Shown here piece by piece: positions 1 to 8,596 of a DNA stretch of 38,769 nt. Both the position numbers and the translations under genes were made by a program. The notes beneath the pieces were generated by a model, which was not told the DNA's origin, made no database searches, and saw only the letters and a list, made by a program, of their open reading frames with translations. Position 1 is the first letter of the stretch. Every line of letters starts with the position of its first letter. The stretch comes from a virus, in IMG/VR virus record IMGVR_UViG_3300046817_000634, positions 1 to 38,769 of that record. One strand, given 5' to 3'.

Positions 1-448
1 TGCTCAGTTTGGCTCCCGTGAACCAGCCGTAGATCGACCCATCGAAAAGGATGTAGGCCGAGATTTCGTCTTCGAGCGCCCTTTCGGGGTATTTGTGCAG
101 GTCGGCGTCGATTTCGTATTTCGCCAAATGCGTTGTTGCTTTGATGTAGTTGTCCTCCCACGTGTTCTGAACGTGGCCGCGACCGTAGTAACAATGCCCG
201 TAGGGTCCGCACGGCTTGCCGTATTTCTTGCCCTTCCCCTTGCCGATTTCCTCGACGGGCTGCATTTTGCGCCCGGTTTCGTGGAACGCGGTGGCGAGAC
301 AGTAGGCGAGGTATTTAAGCGGCCTGTCGCCGAAATCGCTCTCCCACACCTTGAGCAGCGCTTCCTGCCCCGTCACTTGCCCGATTGTCATTTCGCCACC
401 GAAAAGCAGCTTTCTGACGGTATCGAAGTAAAACTTGTGGTCGATCAT
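1..448 (-). CDS. Endolysin, GH19 chitinase-like (3' end cut by window edge)
   Basis: Predicted muralytic enzyme that would cleave peptidoglycan at lysis. Translated leftward from 448 it gives 149 codons and runs off the window. The N-terminal part carries HETGRKMQPVEEIG (from about residue 56) followed by YYGRGHVQNTWEDNY, the pattern of GH19 chitinase-type phage endolysins. Glu57 in HETG is the likely catalytic acid, and GWFTGAK near the cut also fits the family. An ATG at 454 overlaps the tail fibre stop as ATGA, but GGAG lies 8 nt before the ATG at 448, so I chose 448. It sits directly downstream of the tail fibre gene in the same leftward unit. The missing C-terminus would normally be some 30 residues. 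No holin or spanin is recognisable nearby. Confidence 0.8.
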   Translation of the reverse strand, partial: MIDHKFYFDTVRKLLFGGEMTIGQVTGQEALLKVWESDFGDRPLKYLAYCLATAFHETGRKMQPVEEIGKGKGKKYGKPCGPYGHCYYGRGHVQNTWEDNYIKATTHLAKYEIDADLHKYPERALEDEISAYILFDGSIYGWFTGAKLS

Positions 449-450
449 GT

Positions 451-3400
451 TCATATCTCCGCACTGGCAGTGAAAGTGTAAGCCCAACTCATTATACCAG
501 CACCGCCACCGGTCGCTTGTTGGACAAAGCTGCCGACTGTTGGAATTACAGCAATTACACTAGTCCAGCCGCCGCCTCCGCTTGGGGCTAAATTTATAGT
601 TGGTGGGCCTCCCCGCATTTGCGGTGAAAGTACGGTAGTACAATAAAATACTCCTCCAGTACCACTGCTATAACCACTGAGAGTGCCAGTACCAGTCTGA
701 TAGTACCGCTGACAATACTGAAGTTCTAGTGCGTATGGCCTCAACTCAAACGGTGTCGCTACAGAACCGGCTTCAAGCTGGATGCCTGTGATGCTCAACA
801 CAGCAGCATTGGTCTGAACGACGCCAACGTCGCCCGTGGCTGCTAGGTAATTTCCCGCAGCCCAAGCTCCCGCCGCCGCAGCAGAATATGTCGCTCCAGT
901 GCCGAGACTAAACGCCAGGGTCGCTGCGCCCGCGTTGCTCTGGCCCACCCACGTCCCTGCCGTGTCGCCGGGGATGGTTACGGTGTATTTGTTCCATGTG
1001 TTTGCCGTCGCCACGGTGTATGTGAACGGGCAGGAGCGACTGTTCGCATAATTCCTAAGCGCGCCAGAGTGCAACCCCGCCACAGAGCATGCAGCCCAAA
1101 AGGACAACGTAACTGATTTGGCCGCCGCAGTGCCAAAACCCATGTCAGCCCAATTAAAACCCTCTATGCCTTGGTAAAACGCAAAGTAGTCCCCAGCAGT
1201 AACAGCATACGGACTGGCGACGCTAAATGTTAAATAATTCGTGAATCCCAGACCCAGCAATGCGTTAGAGTTATTTACCACTTGTGCATTAAATCTTGAC
1301 GTTGCTGGGGCAGAACCAAAAGTCCAGCGATCACACAACATTCCGGTGACTGCAGCAAAGCCAGCAAAGTTATGGTACTGATCGATTATGAAATTACCGT
1401 TGAGCAGCCGATTGCGGAAATCCAACCCCGGCGCATTAATCGGCTGCGAGAACGTCGCCTGCCCTGTGGCGCGATTGATAGACAACGGCGTGTCTATCAG
1501 CGAACTTGCATCGCTGTATCTTTGCAACCCGAAATTGGACCCGGCATTGCTGCCGCTTTCGGCGGCCGAATCGCCAAACATCATCTGCCATCTGGCGCTG
1601 CCCGCCATGTAACCGACGACGCGAGACGTGCCGCCAGATGCGTTCTTACTCAAAGATACTGACGGATTGACGCCATTTATTGAGGCTGCTTCTGCCACCG
1701 CCAAATTGCCAGCAAGACTTAATTTAGCGGTGTTGTCAATACTAGCGTATTCAGTGGTGCCGTTGCCAAATGCAATCGGCTTGGAGCTTCCGCTGTTAAA
1801 TTCGATGTAGCCCATCTTGGTGCTGTCTACTTGACGGTAGATTTGCCAAGCGGCGGTACTCCAATCCGATCCTGCCGACTTGCGCTGGATTTCCGTGCGA
1901 ATGTTGTCGCCATTGGTGTCGGTCACATACACGTTTAGCGGGATGATCGTGGTGCCAATCGTGCTGCCGAGCGCGCCGCCATTGATTTGCGTCGTTCCAG
2001 AGAAAACCACGCCAGTGGTGCCTGCTGGCGCGCCAGATCCGTTGAGCGTCAAGCCGCCGAGGACGCCCGCATTGTTGTACTGGATTTGGCCGTTGGTTCC
2101 TCCAGCCGCAACCGCGCCAGCCGCAACCGGACCCCACGCCGAGCCATTCCAGCCCATCAGGTTGCCCGTCGCGGGCGCGGAGGCTGATAGTGGACGTCCC
2201 TGCAGCTGGACAACCGTGTTGGGAATGCTGGTGGTGCCAGAACCGGTAACGTCGCCGGTATGCGTAATGGTTTGGTTGGCGGTTAGATAGCTCTGCGACT
2301 TAACATAGGCCGTGGTCGCCAGCTTGGTGCTGTTGTCAGCCGCTGCCTGTGTCACACCGATGGTGCCGGTCGGCAGCGACGGCGTACCGGTGAACACCTG
2401 CGAGTTGACCAAGGCGTAGGGATTCAGCAGCGTGGTGAAGCCAGCGCCGGAGACGACGCCCGACGCCGAAAGGGTAGTGAAAGCTCCGGTGCTCGGCGTG
2501 GTTGCGCCAACCGTCGTGCCGTTGATCGCGCCGCCTGTGATCGCAACCGCGTTGGCGTTCTGGGTGGACATGGTGCCCAGACCCTTCGCCGTGATCGCGC
2601 CGTCAACATAGGCGGTGGTAGCCACTTTCGTTGAATTGTTGAGCGCAGTCTGCGTAATGGCGGTGGTTCCGGTCGGCAACGAGGGCGTCCCGGTAAACAC
2701 TTGCGAGTCCACTTTCGCATAAGGGTTCAGCAGCGTGGTGAAACCAGCGCCTGAAACAACACCCGACGCCGAAAGGGTGGTGAAAGAACCAGTGCTCCCT
2801 GAAATCGGTGTTCCAGTGATCGAGCCGCCCGTAATCGCAACCGCGTTGGCGTTCTGCGTCGCCATCGTACCGAGGCCGAGCGCCGTAACTTTGTTCGCAA
2901 CGAAAGCTGTGGTCGCCACTTTCGTTGAACTGTCGCCCGCTGTCGGCGTCGGGGCGATGGGTATCGTGGAAAATGTCGCTTGCCCGTCGCTGCGCCTAAT
3001 GCGCAACACTTCACTCGTAGTGCCAACGTCGCTGCCCTTCTGCAGCACAAAATCAGAACCAGCGTCGCCGCCCGGTTCCGCGCTGTTCTCCCCCAGCAAC
3101 ATGAACCAACGAGTAGACCCGTTGAGGGACGCCAAAATACCCGCCCCGCCGCCTAATCCGGTGCGGTTAAGTCCAAGAGTGGGCCAAGAACTCTTTAGGT
3201 CCAATTCGCCGTAGTTGAAAAACATCGAACTGGCGTCTGGACTGTTCACCGTGAGCGAACTGTTGATCGTCAGTTGGCCGGTCATAGTGTCGCCGGACTT
3301 CTGTACGAACGTGCTCACATCTGCCGCTGGGCCGGTTGCACCCGTGTCGCCCGTGTCGCCTTTATCGCCCTTGTCGCCCTTATCACCCTTGTCACCTTTA

Positions 3401-3717
3401 TCGCCTTTGTCCCCCTTTACGTCTATCTCCATCTGCGCCACGAGGCTGCTGTAATACAGCGTCGTAGGAACCCACTCGCCCGAAAGCCATTGGTTCAGCA
3501 GGATCAGGTCGTTGGTTTTCACGGGGAGGACAGCGGACCCAGCGTCCGGTGTGGCTGGATATACCGGCTTCGGGTTCCAGTTGCCGTCGTAAGGCGGCGG
3601 GGCGGGTTCCCAGTAGTCGGTGCCGCGCGTATCGATGCCGGGTGTGTGCGGCTCCGGGGCAGGAGGAAGCGTCCACGTCCCGCTTTTCGGTGATACGGGC
3701 TTCCATTCGTTAGTCAT
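451..3717 (-). CDS. Tail fibre protein with collagen-like segment and internal repeats
   Basis: Predicted 1088-residue receptor-binding fibre. The N-terminal 100 residues are Pro-rich and probably attach to the tail. Residues about 102-130 are Gly-X-Y triplets (GDKGDKGD...), which form a trimeric collagen-like rod in many phage fibres. Around residues 265-465 a unit of about 100 residues occurs twice (ATTAYV, GLGTM.TQNANAVAITGG, TLSASGVVSGAGFTTLLNPYA, VFTGTPSLPTG). A second motif pair, STRWFMLLG and SARWQMMFG, marks two further related domains. The C-terminus has LEAGSVATPFELRPYALELQ and CQRYYQ, seen in many phage fibre ends. The start at 3717 has GGGGA upstream and promoter P1 just before it; the longer frame from 3756 would begin inside the promoter. 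Confidence 0.85.
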   Translation of the reverse strand: MTNEWKPVSPKSGTWTLPPAPEPHTPGIDTRGTDYWEPAPPPYDGNWNPKPVYPATPDAGSAVLPVKTNDLILLNQWLSGEWVPTTLYYSSLVAQMEIDVKGDKGDKGDKGDKGDKGDKGDTGDTGATGPAADVSTFVQKSGDTMTGQLTINSSLTVNSPDASSMFFNYGELDLKSSWPTLGLNRTGLGGGAGILASLNGSTRWFMLLGENSAEPGGDAGSDFVLQKGSDVGTTSEVLRIRRSDGQATFSTIPIAPTPTAGDSSTKVATTAFVANKVTALGLGTMATQNANAVAITGGSITGTPISGSTGSFTTLSASGVVSGAGFTTLLNPYAKVDSQVFTGTPSLPTGTTAITQTALNNSTKVATTAYVDGAITAKGLGTMSTQNANAVAITGGAINGTTVGATTPSTGAFTTLSASGVVSGAGFTTLLNPYALVNSQVFTGTPSLPTGTIGVTQAAADNSTKLATTAYVKSQSYLTANQTITHTGDVTGSGTTSIPNTVVQLQGRPLSASAPATGNLMGWNGSAWGPVAAGAVAAGGTNGQIQYNNAGVLGGLTLNGSGAPAGTTGVVFSGTTQINGGALGSTIGTTIIPLNVYVTDTNGDNIRTEIQRKSAGSDWSTAAWQIYRQVDSTKMGYIEFNSGSSKPIAFGNGTTEYASIDNTAKLSLAGNLAVAEAASINGVNPSVSLSKNASGGTSRVVGYMAGSARWQMMFGDSAAESGSNAGSNFGLQRYSDASSLIDTPLSINRATGQATFSQPINAPGLDFRNRLLNGNFIIDQYHNFAGFAAVTGMLCDRWTFGSAPATSRFNAQVVNNSNALLGLGFTNYLTFSVASPYAVTAGDYFAFYQGIEGFNWADMGFGTAAAKSVTLSFWAACSVAGLHSGALRNYANSRSCPFTYTVATANTWNKYTVTIPGDTAGTWVGQSNAGAATLAFSLGTGATYSAAAAGAWAAGNYLAATGDVGVVQTNAAVLSITGIQLEAGSVATPFELRPYALELQYCQRYYQTGTGTLSGYSSGTGGVFYCTTVLSPQMRGGPPTINLAPSGGGGWTSVIAVIPTVGSFVQQATGGGAGIMSWAYTFTASAEI
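2326..2925 (-). repeat. Imperfect tandem duplication inside the tail fibre gene
   Basis: Two units of about 300 bp follow each other. For example, the segments starting at 2368 and 2671 are 303 bp apart and nearly identical over more than 100 bp. The offset is a whole number of codons, so the frame is kept. The protein units share VFTGTPSLPTGT and TLSASGVVSGAGFTTLLNPYA. Confidence 0.85.
3328..3417 (-). repeat. 9-bp-type tandem repeats coding for Gly-X-Y collagen-like triplets
   Basis: Short repeats of the type cctttatcgcccttgtcg on the plus strand encode Gly-Asp-Lys triplets on the minus strand, about nine or ten in a row. Such a tract can change length by slippage without losing frame. Confidence 0.85.
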
Positions 3718-3746
3718 GGCATTCCCCGGTGGTGCGGTGCGGGAAT

Positions 3747-3775
3747 ATTGTACCATACCGCCACGGGGCTGTCAA
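3747..3775 (-). promoter_or_regulatory. Promoter P1 for tail fibre/endolysin
   Basis: Read leftward: TTGACA at 3775-3770, 17 bp, TACAAT at 3752-3747, with TGG directly before the -10 (extended -10). Transcription would start about 20 nt before the fibre ATG at 3717. Confidence 0.8.
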
Positions 3776-3794
3776 CTCCCATCTGAATACAGTA

Positions 3795-3826
3795 ACGCCC
3801 CCGGTGGAGCGAATCACCGGGAGCGC
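3795..3826 (-). terminator. Strong hairpin after the 120-aa exported-protein gene
   Basis: The leftward transcript forms an 11-bp stem (CCCGGTG/CACCGGG extended by a G-U pair and CGC/GCG) with an 8-nt loop, between the stop at 3864 and promoter P1. It has no clear U tract, so it may end transcription poorly or protect the RNA 3' end. Confidence 0.45.
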
Positions 3827-3863
3827 CTCTTACTGACTTACGCGGATTGCGCCTATCAGCAGA

Positions 3864-4226
3864 TTAGTGACCGGCGAGGCCGCCGCCAATCGCGATCACG
3901 CTCGAACCACCGGACGTGGTGGAACCGGCGATGCCGTTGCCCGACGACGCAGCGAGAGTGCTGGACGTGGACGAAGCAGTGCCCGCTCCGCCGCCGCCCG
4001 CGATGGAGCCGCCGAAGAAGCCGCCGGTCGCAACGCCGCCGCCGCCAGCAACGCCGGTCGCGCCAGCGGTCGTTCCGCCGATCGCAGCCGCGTGGCCAAG
4101 CGAACCGGTGACGGTCGTCGAGTTGGAGTTGGTGATGACGGTTCCGCCACCAGCGCCGAAAGTGAAGGCCGAAGCCGGGGCAGCGAGAACCGCCAGAACG
4201 GCGGCGAGGGAAAGAATCTTTTTCAT
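3864..4226 (-). CDS. Exported Gly/Ala/Ser-rich small protein
   Basis: Unknown function. The 120-residue product begins MKKILSLAAVLAVLAAPASA, a clear Sec signal peptide with likely cleavage after ASA at residue 20. The mature part is almost wholly Gly, Ala, Ser and Thr with runs such as GGGGVATGGFFGGS and no Cys. Such low-complexity exported proteins can be matrix-like or surface proteins, but I recognise no family. The start at 4226 is fixed by AGAGGAAG 7 nt upstream; the longer frame to 4316 has no signal sequence and overlaps the upstream gene. It lies downstream of another exported protein (4292-5014) and upstream of the tail fibre promoter. Confidence 0.7.
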   Translation of the reverse strand: MKKILSLAAVLAVLAAPASAFTFGAGGGTVITNSNSTTVTGSLGHAAAIGGTTAGATGVAGGGGVATGGFFGGSIAGGGGAGTASSTSSTLAASSGNGIAGSTTSGGSSVIAIGGGLAGH

Positions 4227-4250
4227 GCGTATGCTTCCTCTGCAGAGAAT

Positions 4251-4270
4251 GCCGGGGATTCCGCCCCGGC
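4251..4270. other. Intergenic inverted repeat between two exported-protein genes
   Basis: GCCGGGG (4251-4257) and CCCCGGC (4264-4270) form a 7-bp stem with a 6-nt loop in the 65-bp gap between the genes ending at 4292 and starting at 4226. There is no U tract on either strand. Confidence 0.4.
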
Positions 4271-4291
4271 GCGGTTTACACCCTTGCGGGA

Positions 4292-5014
4292 TTAGTTTGC
4301 GGCGAGTGCGACGCACACGCCACGATCAGCCGAAAGGCGAGCGCCCCGGCTGTGGCAGTTGACGGGGCGATAGTGCCGCCCGCGACGATCTGTGTAGTCA
4401 CCAACCGACACCGAGGCGCTGACGGCGTAAGGTGTAGGCTGCGTAGCGAAATGCCCAACCCGGCATCGAATCCCACCGGCAACCATCGACGTCGCCAGTT
4501 CGTCGTCCAAGCAGAGAGTCTGCAAAGCGGCTTCGCGCTGCCCGAAGGCCCACAAAGTACGAGCGTTCAGCCTCTTGTTGCAGGGGCCGTCCTGCCAAGG
4601 AAAACCCAAAGCCCCACCACCGCCAACAGCTGCGCCGCCAAGTGAAACGGAGCCGTTGCAAGATTCGATGCCCGCCGCCGACATGCCGGGCGCGAAGACA
4701 GCAGGAGCTTGACCGGTGGTTGTGCTGTTGAATGTGTTGGTGTTGGCCGCGCCAGACTGATTGGCGTTGACAGAGCGCACAGCGGTGCTCTGGCTGGAAT
4801 TGATGCGGGAGTTGACGTTGGAGTTGGAGTTTGAACGGGACTGCGACGCCGAGGCTGCGTTGGCGGTGTTGCGGTTGTTCTGGACGGGGGCAGCGACGGC
4901 GTTTGAACTAGAGCGAGAGTTGGAAATTCCAGTTCCGATGCCCAGCGCGTTCTGCGCGAATGAGGGCGACGCGGCAACAATCAAAAGTGCGGTGAATAGG
5001 CCCGTGTACTTCAT
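4292..5014 (-). CDS. Exported protein with Asn/Ser-rich linker and six-Cys C-terminal domain
   Basis: 240 residues, unknown function. The N-terminus MKYTGLFTALLIVAASPSFA is a signal peptide, likely cut near residue 20. Residues about 25-105 are rich in Asn, Ser and Ala (SQSRSNSNSNVNSRINSSQS). From about residue 117 a compact domain follows with six Cys (ESCNGS, GPCNKR, TLCLDD, IRCRVG, VNCHSR, GVCVAL), which suggests up to three disulfides outside the cytoplasm. The arrangement CNGS...GPCNKR..ARTLWAFGQREAALQTLC resembles uncharacterised phage proteins I have a general memory of, but I cannot name the family. AAGGA lies 7 nt before the ATG. It probably shares promoter P2 with the gene at 5105-5506. 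Confidence 0.75.
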   Translation of the reverse strand: MKYTGLFTALLIVAASPSFAQNALGIGTGISNSRSSSNAVAAPVQNNRNTANAASASQSRSNSNSNVNSRINSSQSTAVRSVNANQSGAANTNTFNSTTTGQAPAVFAPGMSAAGIESCNGSVSLGGAAVGGGGALGFPWQDGPCNKRLNARTLWAFGQREAALQTLCLDDELATSMVAGGIRCRVGHFATQPTPYAVSASVSVGDYTDRRGRHYRPVNCHSRGARLSADRGVCVALAAN

Positions 5015-5042
5015 TGGGGTTTCCTTCGTGTGGTGGGATTAA

Positions 5043-5078
5043 CGCCCCGCCGTAGGGGACAAAACGAACGGCGGGGCG
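5043..5078. other. 10-bp inverted repeat upstream of an exported-protein gene
   Basis: CGCCCCGCCG (5043-5052) and CGGCGGGGCG (5069-5078) are perfect reverse complements around a 16-nt loop. In the leftward transcript the hairpin lies between the stop at 5105 and the ATG at 5014 and is followed by UUAAUCCC. It could attenuate or stabilise the downstream message. Confidence 0.45.
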
Positions 5079-5104
5079 CGCGGAGCCAGCCTATGCCGGG
5101 AGGA

Positions 5105-5506
5105 CTAGGCGGCTACCTTCTCGTCCGCCTTTGCGGCGCGGACGGGAAGCGGGGCGACCGTCAGCGCCACTTCGGCGCCTTCAAGGTCGGTGAGTTTGCC
5201 GTTCTTGCGCACGAGCGTGGCAAGACGGTTGCGGAGGGTCATCCGGGTGCGGCCTTCGGCACCACGCGCCTTTTCGGCGATCGCCTTTTCGTAGGGCGCG
5301 ATGTGCTCGTCCGCGATGCCGTTGGCGCGGCACAGGGCGAACAGCCGAGTGATATCGGACTTGTTGTCGACGATCAGTTGCTCAGCAATGAACTTGCTCA
5401 GTTCATCGGCAGCGCCCTTGTACTTGCCAGCGTATTTCGCGGGGACAATGGACTTGCTCTTCTTGGGGGCTTCATCGTTGACGGGCTGGGTTTCAACTTC
5501 GGTCAT
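5105..5506 (-). CDS. Unknown phage protein, paralogue 1 of a three-member family
   Basis: 133 residues, no known function. From about residue 20 it shares a core with the genes at 10110-10871 and 16277-16777: a KY..KYK or RYK segment, a helix, an A/N-N/D-G-[IV] turn, then GRTRMTLRNRLATL in place of GRLRM in the paralogues. It lacks their acidic linker and the GxPxxCGD motif, having KYKGAADELSKF instead. The N-terminus is polar and the C-terminus is Ala/Lys-rich. GGAG is 7 nt before the ATG, and promoter P2 lies immediately upstream, so it is the first gene of its own unit. A role in DNA binding is possible from its basic, helical character but not shown. Confidence 0.7.
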   Translation of the reverse strand: MTEVETQPVNDEAPKKSKSIVPAKYAGKYKGAADELSKFIAEQLIVDNKSDITRLFALCRANGIADEHIAPYEKAIAEKARGAEGRTRMTLRNRLATLVRKNGKLTDLEGAEVALTVAPLPVRAAKADEKVAA

Positions 5507-5550
5507 TTGTTACTCCTAGGGTCGGTGGAGCGGGTGCTCAACTTGGGACC

Positions 5551-5579
5551 ATCATACCACAGGCCGGGACCCCTGTCAA
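5551..5579 (-). promoter_or_regulatory. Promoter P2
   Basis: Leftward TTGACA (5579-5574), 17 bp, TATGAT (5556-5551), with TGTGG before the -10. It drives 5506 and probably the exported-protein genes down to 3864. Confidence 0.8.
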
Positions 5580-5597
5580 GTCCCCTTCTGGGTTCCG

Positions 5598-8138
5598 CTA
5601 GAACTTGTGCGAGCGGGACCCTATTCTGCGGGTCTTATCGGCCAGTGTGGTGGTGTTTTCGCCGGTTTCGCCCTCGACGAAATCGCGGTATATGTCTGTA
5701 AGCTCTGCGTTGGTGCTGGCGGTGAACTGCTCACACGCTGACTGCCACCGCAGGGTGGAACGCTGCAGACGAATGCCGCCGTCCACCACCCTTTCGATTA
5801 GCCCCATCGTCTCGAACTCGGCCATTACCTTGTCAGGCGACACCTTCATACCCGTCTTTTCGGTTTCAAACTTCACGCGCTCGTGCCATTGGTCGCCGTT
5901 GAATGGCATTTCCCACGCCAAGTCGTTAGCGGCGATCCAGCCCGATTCTACTATCTTTTGAGCTATGCGCCTTGTCCACGACATGTTGGCTTTTGCCACT
6001 TCGGAGTCGCTGCTAGACGAGTGCTCTATGCTTTCGATCTCGTGCCGGTCGGTTTTAATGTCCATGAAGTATCGGACCAGATGGCGGCAGAAATCAAAGT
6101 TGTCCAGCGCCGCCTCGAAGTCATCGAAAAACGTCTTTAGTCCCAGCGTCCAATGTCGAAATTGGGGCTGCGTCATCTTTAGGAAGTGCTCATCGTAGGC
6201 GCGCGTGTAGAAAATGGCGCGGTCGGTTACGTCGCGTTCCACCACGCCAGTGTTGGTCTTATTCGAGGCAAACATGAGCCGCGCGTAGATGCTGTAACCC
6301 CGCGATTCTTGAAACTTCTCGGCCCCCTGCACCCTCACGGAACGTACCAAATCCTTGATAATTCCAGCCGCGTCGGCGTCGCGCGTTAGGTCTACTTCGT
6401 CCATGAAGACAAACATCTTGTCTTTGAACGAACCTACGATGAAATCGGTGCCCAGCGTCTTCGCTACCACGATGCCCGCCAGATCGCCCATAATCTTCGG
6501 CATCAGCGTTTTGCCAAAGAACGACTTGCCGACTCCCTGACCACCGACACAGACCCACCCGATTTGCTGCTTCGTGCCGGGGTTTTGCCACGTCCACGCC
6601 AGCCATTTCTTGATCCAGTCGATTTGCTTTTCGTTGTCGCATGTCAGATAGCCCAGAAGGCGGTCAAGCAGCGTCACCGCGCGTTCCATCATGGCGGGGT
6701 CTATGGTGTCGATGGGCAGGACGGTCCAGCCGCGCCACGTGTTGAATACGGTGTGCGCTCTCTCGCTCTCGTCTTCGTCGGACAGGATGCGGCCAGATAT
6801 TCCGCGTCGATACACAAAACCCGGTTGCCAATCAGGCAGCAAATCAGTGGTGCCCACTAGTATTCGCAGCTTGGACCCCTCGAAAATATCGAACGCCCTC
6901 ATTGATTTCCCACCAATCATTACCCTATCGCTGGCGTGGCGGGTTTTCAGCGCCCCCGGTTCGAACTCATAGTTCAGGCCGTCCAGCATAGATTTGCGGT
7001 CGATGTACATTGTGCTGGCTTTGCAGTACAGGTAATCCTCGGCGAATTGGGCGAGAATCGACGTGTCCGCGCCGGGTCGCAGCACCGTCTTGATAGCTTC
7101 CATCGCCTGTGCTTCCAGCATTTTCAACATCGCGCCCCAGCCGGGAACGCGGGCGTTGCTTGGGTTCAGGTCTATCTTTCGGCGCGCGTCGGCAAAGGTG
7201 CGGAGGCGCATAGGCTTTTCATCGTCGCCACAATAGTTGCAAATGAAGCTGATAAGGCTGGCCGCTATTTCGTCGCTATTGATGGGACAGATAACACCGG
7301 CCTTTAGCCCGGTTGTTTCTTCCAGCGCTTGGGACTCATTTACGATGCGGGTCAGCCATCCGCCTAGTATTCGCGCCGTGTCTTGGCGGCTTCCCTTCGT
7401 CCATTCACCCCGCATGAAATAAGCGATGACACCGAAAGCGATGCCCCTGACAACGAGCTTATACTCGGCCTCGCGGGGCGTCGTCACGATGATGGACGTC
7501 ACGTTGTCCGCGATGCTGTTGTCGTGGACGTACCAGACAGCCGGATCGTACTCGATGCCTATGATCTTGGCGTCGTAGACGGAACCGGGCATAACGGTTT
7601 GCGCGGCGGAGGCCACGGCGTTTTTCTTGTCGCTGTTGGTGGGGGAGGAACGCAGCTGGACGTGGAATCTCTCGCCAGATATCTTGAATGCTTTGGGTTC
7701 GAAACGTTGCAGCTGGTCGAAAGTGTCGCTCTCTTCCTTGGGTAACGATACCATTACGTGGGAGGGACAGCCCGTTGATCGTCTCCCGAACGCTAGTCTG
7801 GTGTCCACCCCAACGTGGGTGAGGGCGGCGACGACGACCTTGTTGAACTCCGGGTCGTTGGCGTCAATGTCGATATCGAGCCAGCCCGAATTGGTCATGA
7901 ACCCTAGGTTGCAGGGCTGTCGCTCCGGGTTGTCGATCCACGCGGTCATGTCCAGATCGCCGTGTTCACCCCTCGTCCATTCCGCGTCGATCGGCTCCTT
8001 ACTCTGCGGTTTGAGCCAGACCGCTTTCACCTTGATGAATTTCTCGTTGATTTTCGCCGTTATTGCCTTTTGTCGGCGCACAAGATCGTCGTCTGGCGGT
8101 GTCAAATCTGCACCCCCCTTTATCGACTTGAATGTCAT
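5598..8138 (-). CDS. Primase-polymerase with SF3 (D5-like) helicase domain
   Basis: Replication protein of 846 residues, expected to prime, copy and unwind the phage DNA. The N-terminal archaeo-eukaryotic primase-type domain shows LDIDID (Asp88, Asp90, Asp92) as the metal-binding motif and GCPSHVMVS (His127) as the SxH motif. A W..GSRQDTARILGGWL segment (about 246-262) resembles the PriCT linker. The C-terminal SF3 helicase has Walker A GGQGVGKS (Lys538), Walker B FVFMDEVD (Asp580, Glu581) and sensor ARLMFASNK (Asn626). I chose ATG 8138 because the longer frame (to 8249) would start inside promoter P3; the ribosome site there is weak (GACGGAC). The same fusion type is the only polymerase known in the Z-genome phage S-2L, matching the Z-cluster at 36-38 kb. 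Confidence 0.88.
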   Translation of the reverse strand: MTFKSIKGGADLTPPDDDLVRRQKAITAKINEKFIKVKAVWLKPQSKEPIDAEWTRGEHGDLDMTAWIDNPERQPCNLGFMTNSGWLDIDIDANDPEFNKVVVAALTHVGVDTRLAFGRRSTGCPSHVMVSLPKEESDTFDQLQRFEPKAFKISGERFHVQLRSSPTNSDKKNAVASAAQTVMPGSVYDAKIIGIEYDPAVWYVHDNSIADNVTSIIVTTPREAEYKLVVRGIAFGVIAYFMRGEWTKGSRQDTARILGGWLTRIVNESQALEETTGLKAGVICPINSDEIAASLISFICNYCGDDEKPMRLRTFADARRKIDLNPSNARVPGWGAMLKMLEAQAMEAIKTVLRPGADTSILAQFAEDYLYCKASTMYIDRKSMLDGLNYEFEPGALKTRHASDRVMIGGKSMRAFDIFEGSKLRILVGTTDLLPDWQPGFVYRRGISGRILSDEDESERAHTVFNTWRGWTVLPIDTIDPAMMERAVTLLDRLLGYLTCDNEKQIDWIKKWLAWTWQNPGTKQQIGWVCVGGQGVGKSFFGKTLMPKIMGDLAGIVVAKTLGTDFIVGSFKDKMFVFMDEVDLTRDADAAGIIKDLVRSVRVQGAEKFQESRGYSIYARLMFASNKTNTGVVERDVTDRAIFYTRAYDEHFLKMTQPQFRHWTLGLKTFFDDFEAALDNFDFCRHLVRYFMDIKTDRHEIESIEHSSSSDSEVAKANMSWTRRIAQKIVESGWIAANDLAWEMPFNGDQWHERVKFETEKTGMKVSPDKVMAEFETMGLIERVVDGGIRLQRSTLRWQSACEQFTASTNAELTDIYRDFVEGETGENTTTLADKTRRIGSRSHKF

Positions 8139-8239
8139 GTGTTTTGTCCGTCTGGTGAGTCTCGTGGCAGGACGACGCAGCTTTATAGGGTAGCTAACCC
8201 ATGCTGCGCCGTCCGCATCCTCACCACGAGAAGGTAGGC

Positions 8240-8268
8240 AGTATACCACGCCACAGGGGCGCGGTCAA
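8240..8268 (-). promoter_or_regulatory. Promoter P3 for the primase-polymerase/helicase
   Basis: Leftward TTGACC (8268-8263), 17 bp, TATACT (8245-8240), with TGG before the -10. The predicted leader to ATG 8138 is about 95 nt, longer than for other genes here. Confidence 0.8.
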
Positions 8269-8284
8269 GTATAGGGTAACGATA

Positions 8285-8596
8285 TTACGCTAGATTCCCT
8301 TCGTCGTCGAAGCTACCCTGAACCGGCGGCAAGCCGTGCAGCCCACCGCGCTTCTGCCAACCCGCGTATTTGTCGGGCGAACCCCAGCATTCGCTGGGGG
8401 CCTCGTTGTACAGGAACATCAGGTAGTTCTTGACGCGCCCGATGTTGGTGTCGTCAGCCTTTTCGTAGGTCCTTTTCAGATCGTTGCTCAGCAGCGCCGA
8501 AAGGAAGGACCCAACCGGCTCCCCCTTTTCGATGTAGGCGCGCAAGCCTTCCTTGCAGTGATCGGGAATGTCGTCCCAGAGGCGTGTGTCGAACAT
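8285..8596 (-). CDS. Unknown phage protein (103 aa)
   Basis: Soluble 103-residue protein without a motif I can name. It contains LWDDIPDHCKEGLRAYIEKG near the start, then a helix-rich part with SALLSNDLKRTYEKADD and NYLMFLYNEAPSECWGSP, and ends with GLHGLPPVQGSFDDEG. The sequence has the look of a small all-helical protein that binds a partner. GGAGG is 9 nt upstream of the ATG and the HNH-like gene ends only 13 nt before it, so the two are co-transcribed, probably from promoter P5. No Cys cluster or membrane segment is present. Function unknown. Confidence 0.7.
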   Translation of the reverse strand: MFDTRLWDDIPDHCKEGLRAYIEKGEPVGSFLSALLSNDLKRTYEKADDTNIGRVKNYLMFLYNEAPSECWGSPDKYAGWQKRGGLHGLPPVQGSFDDEGNLA

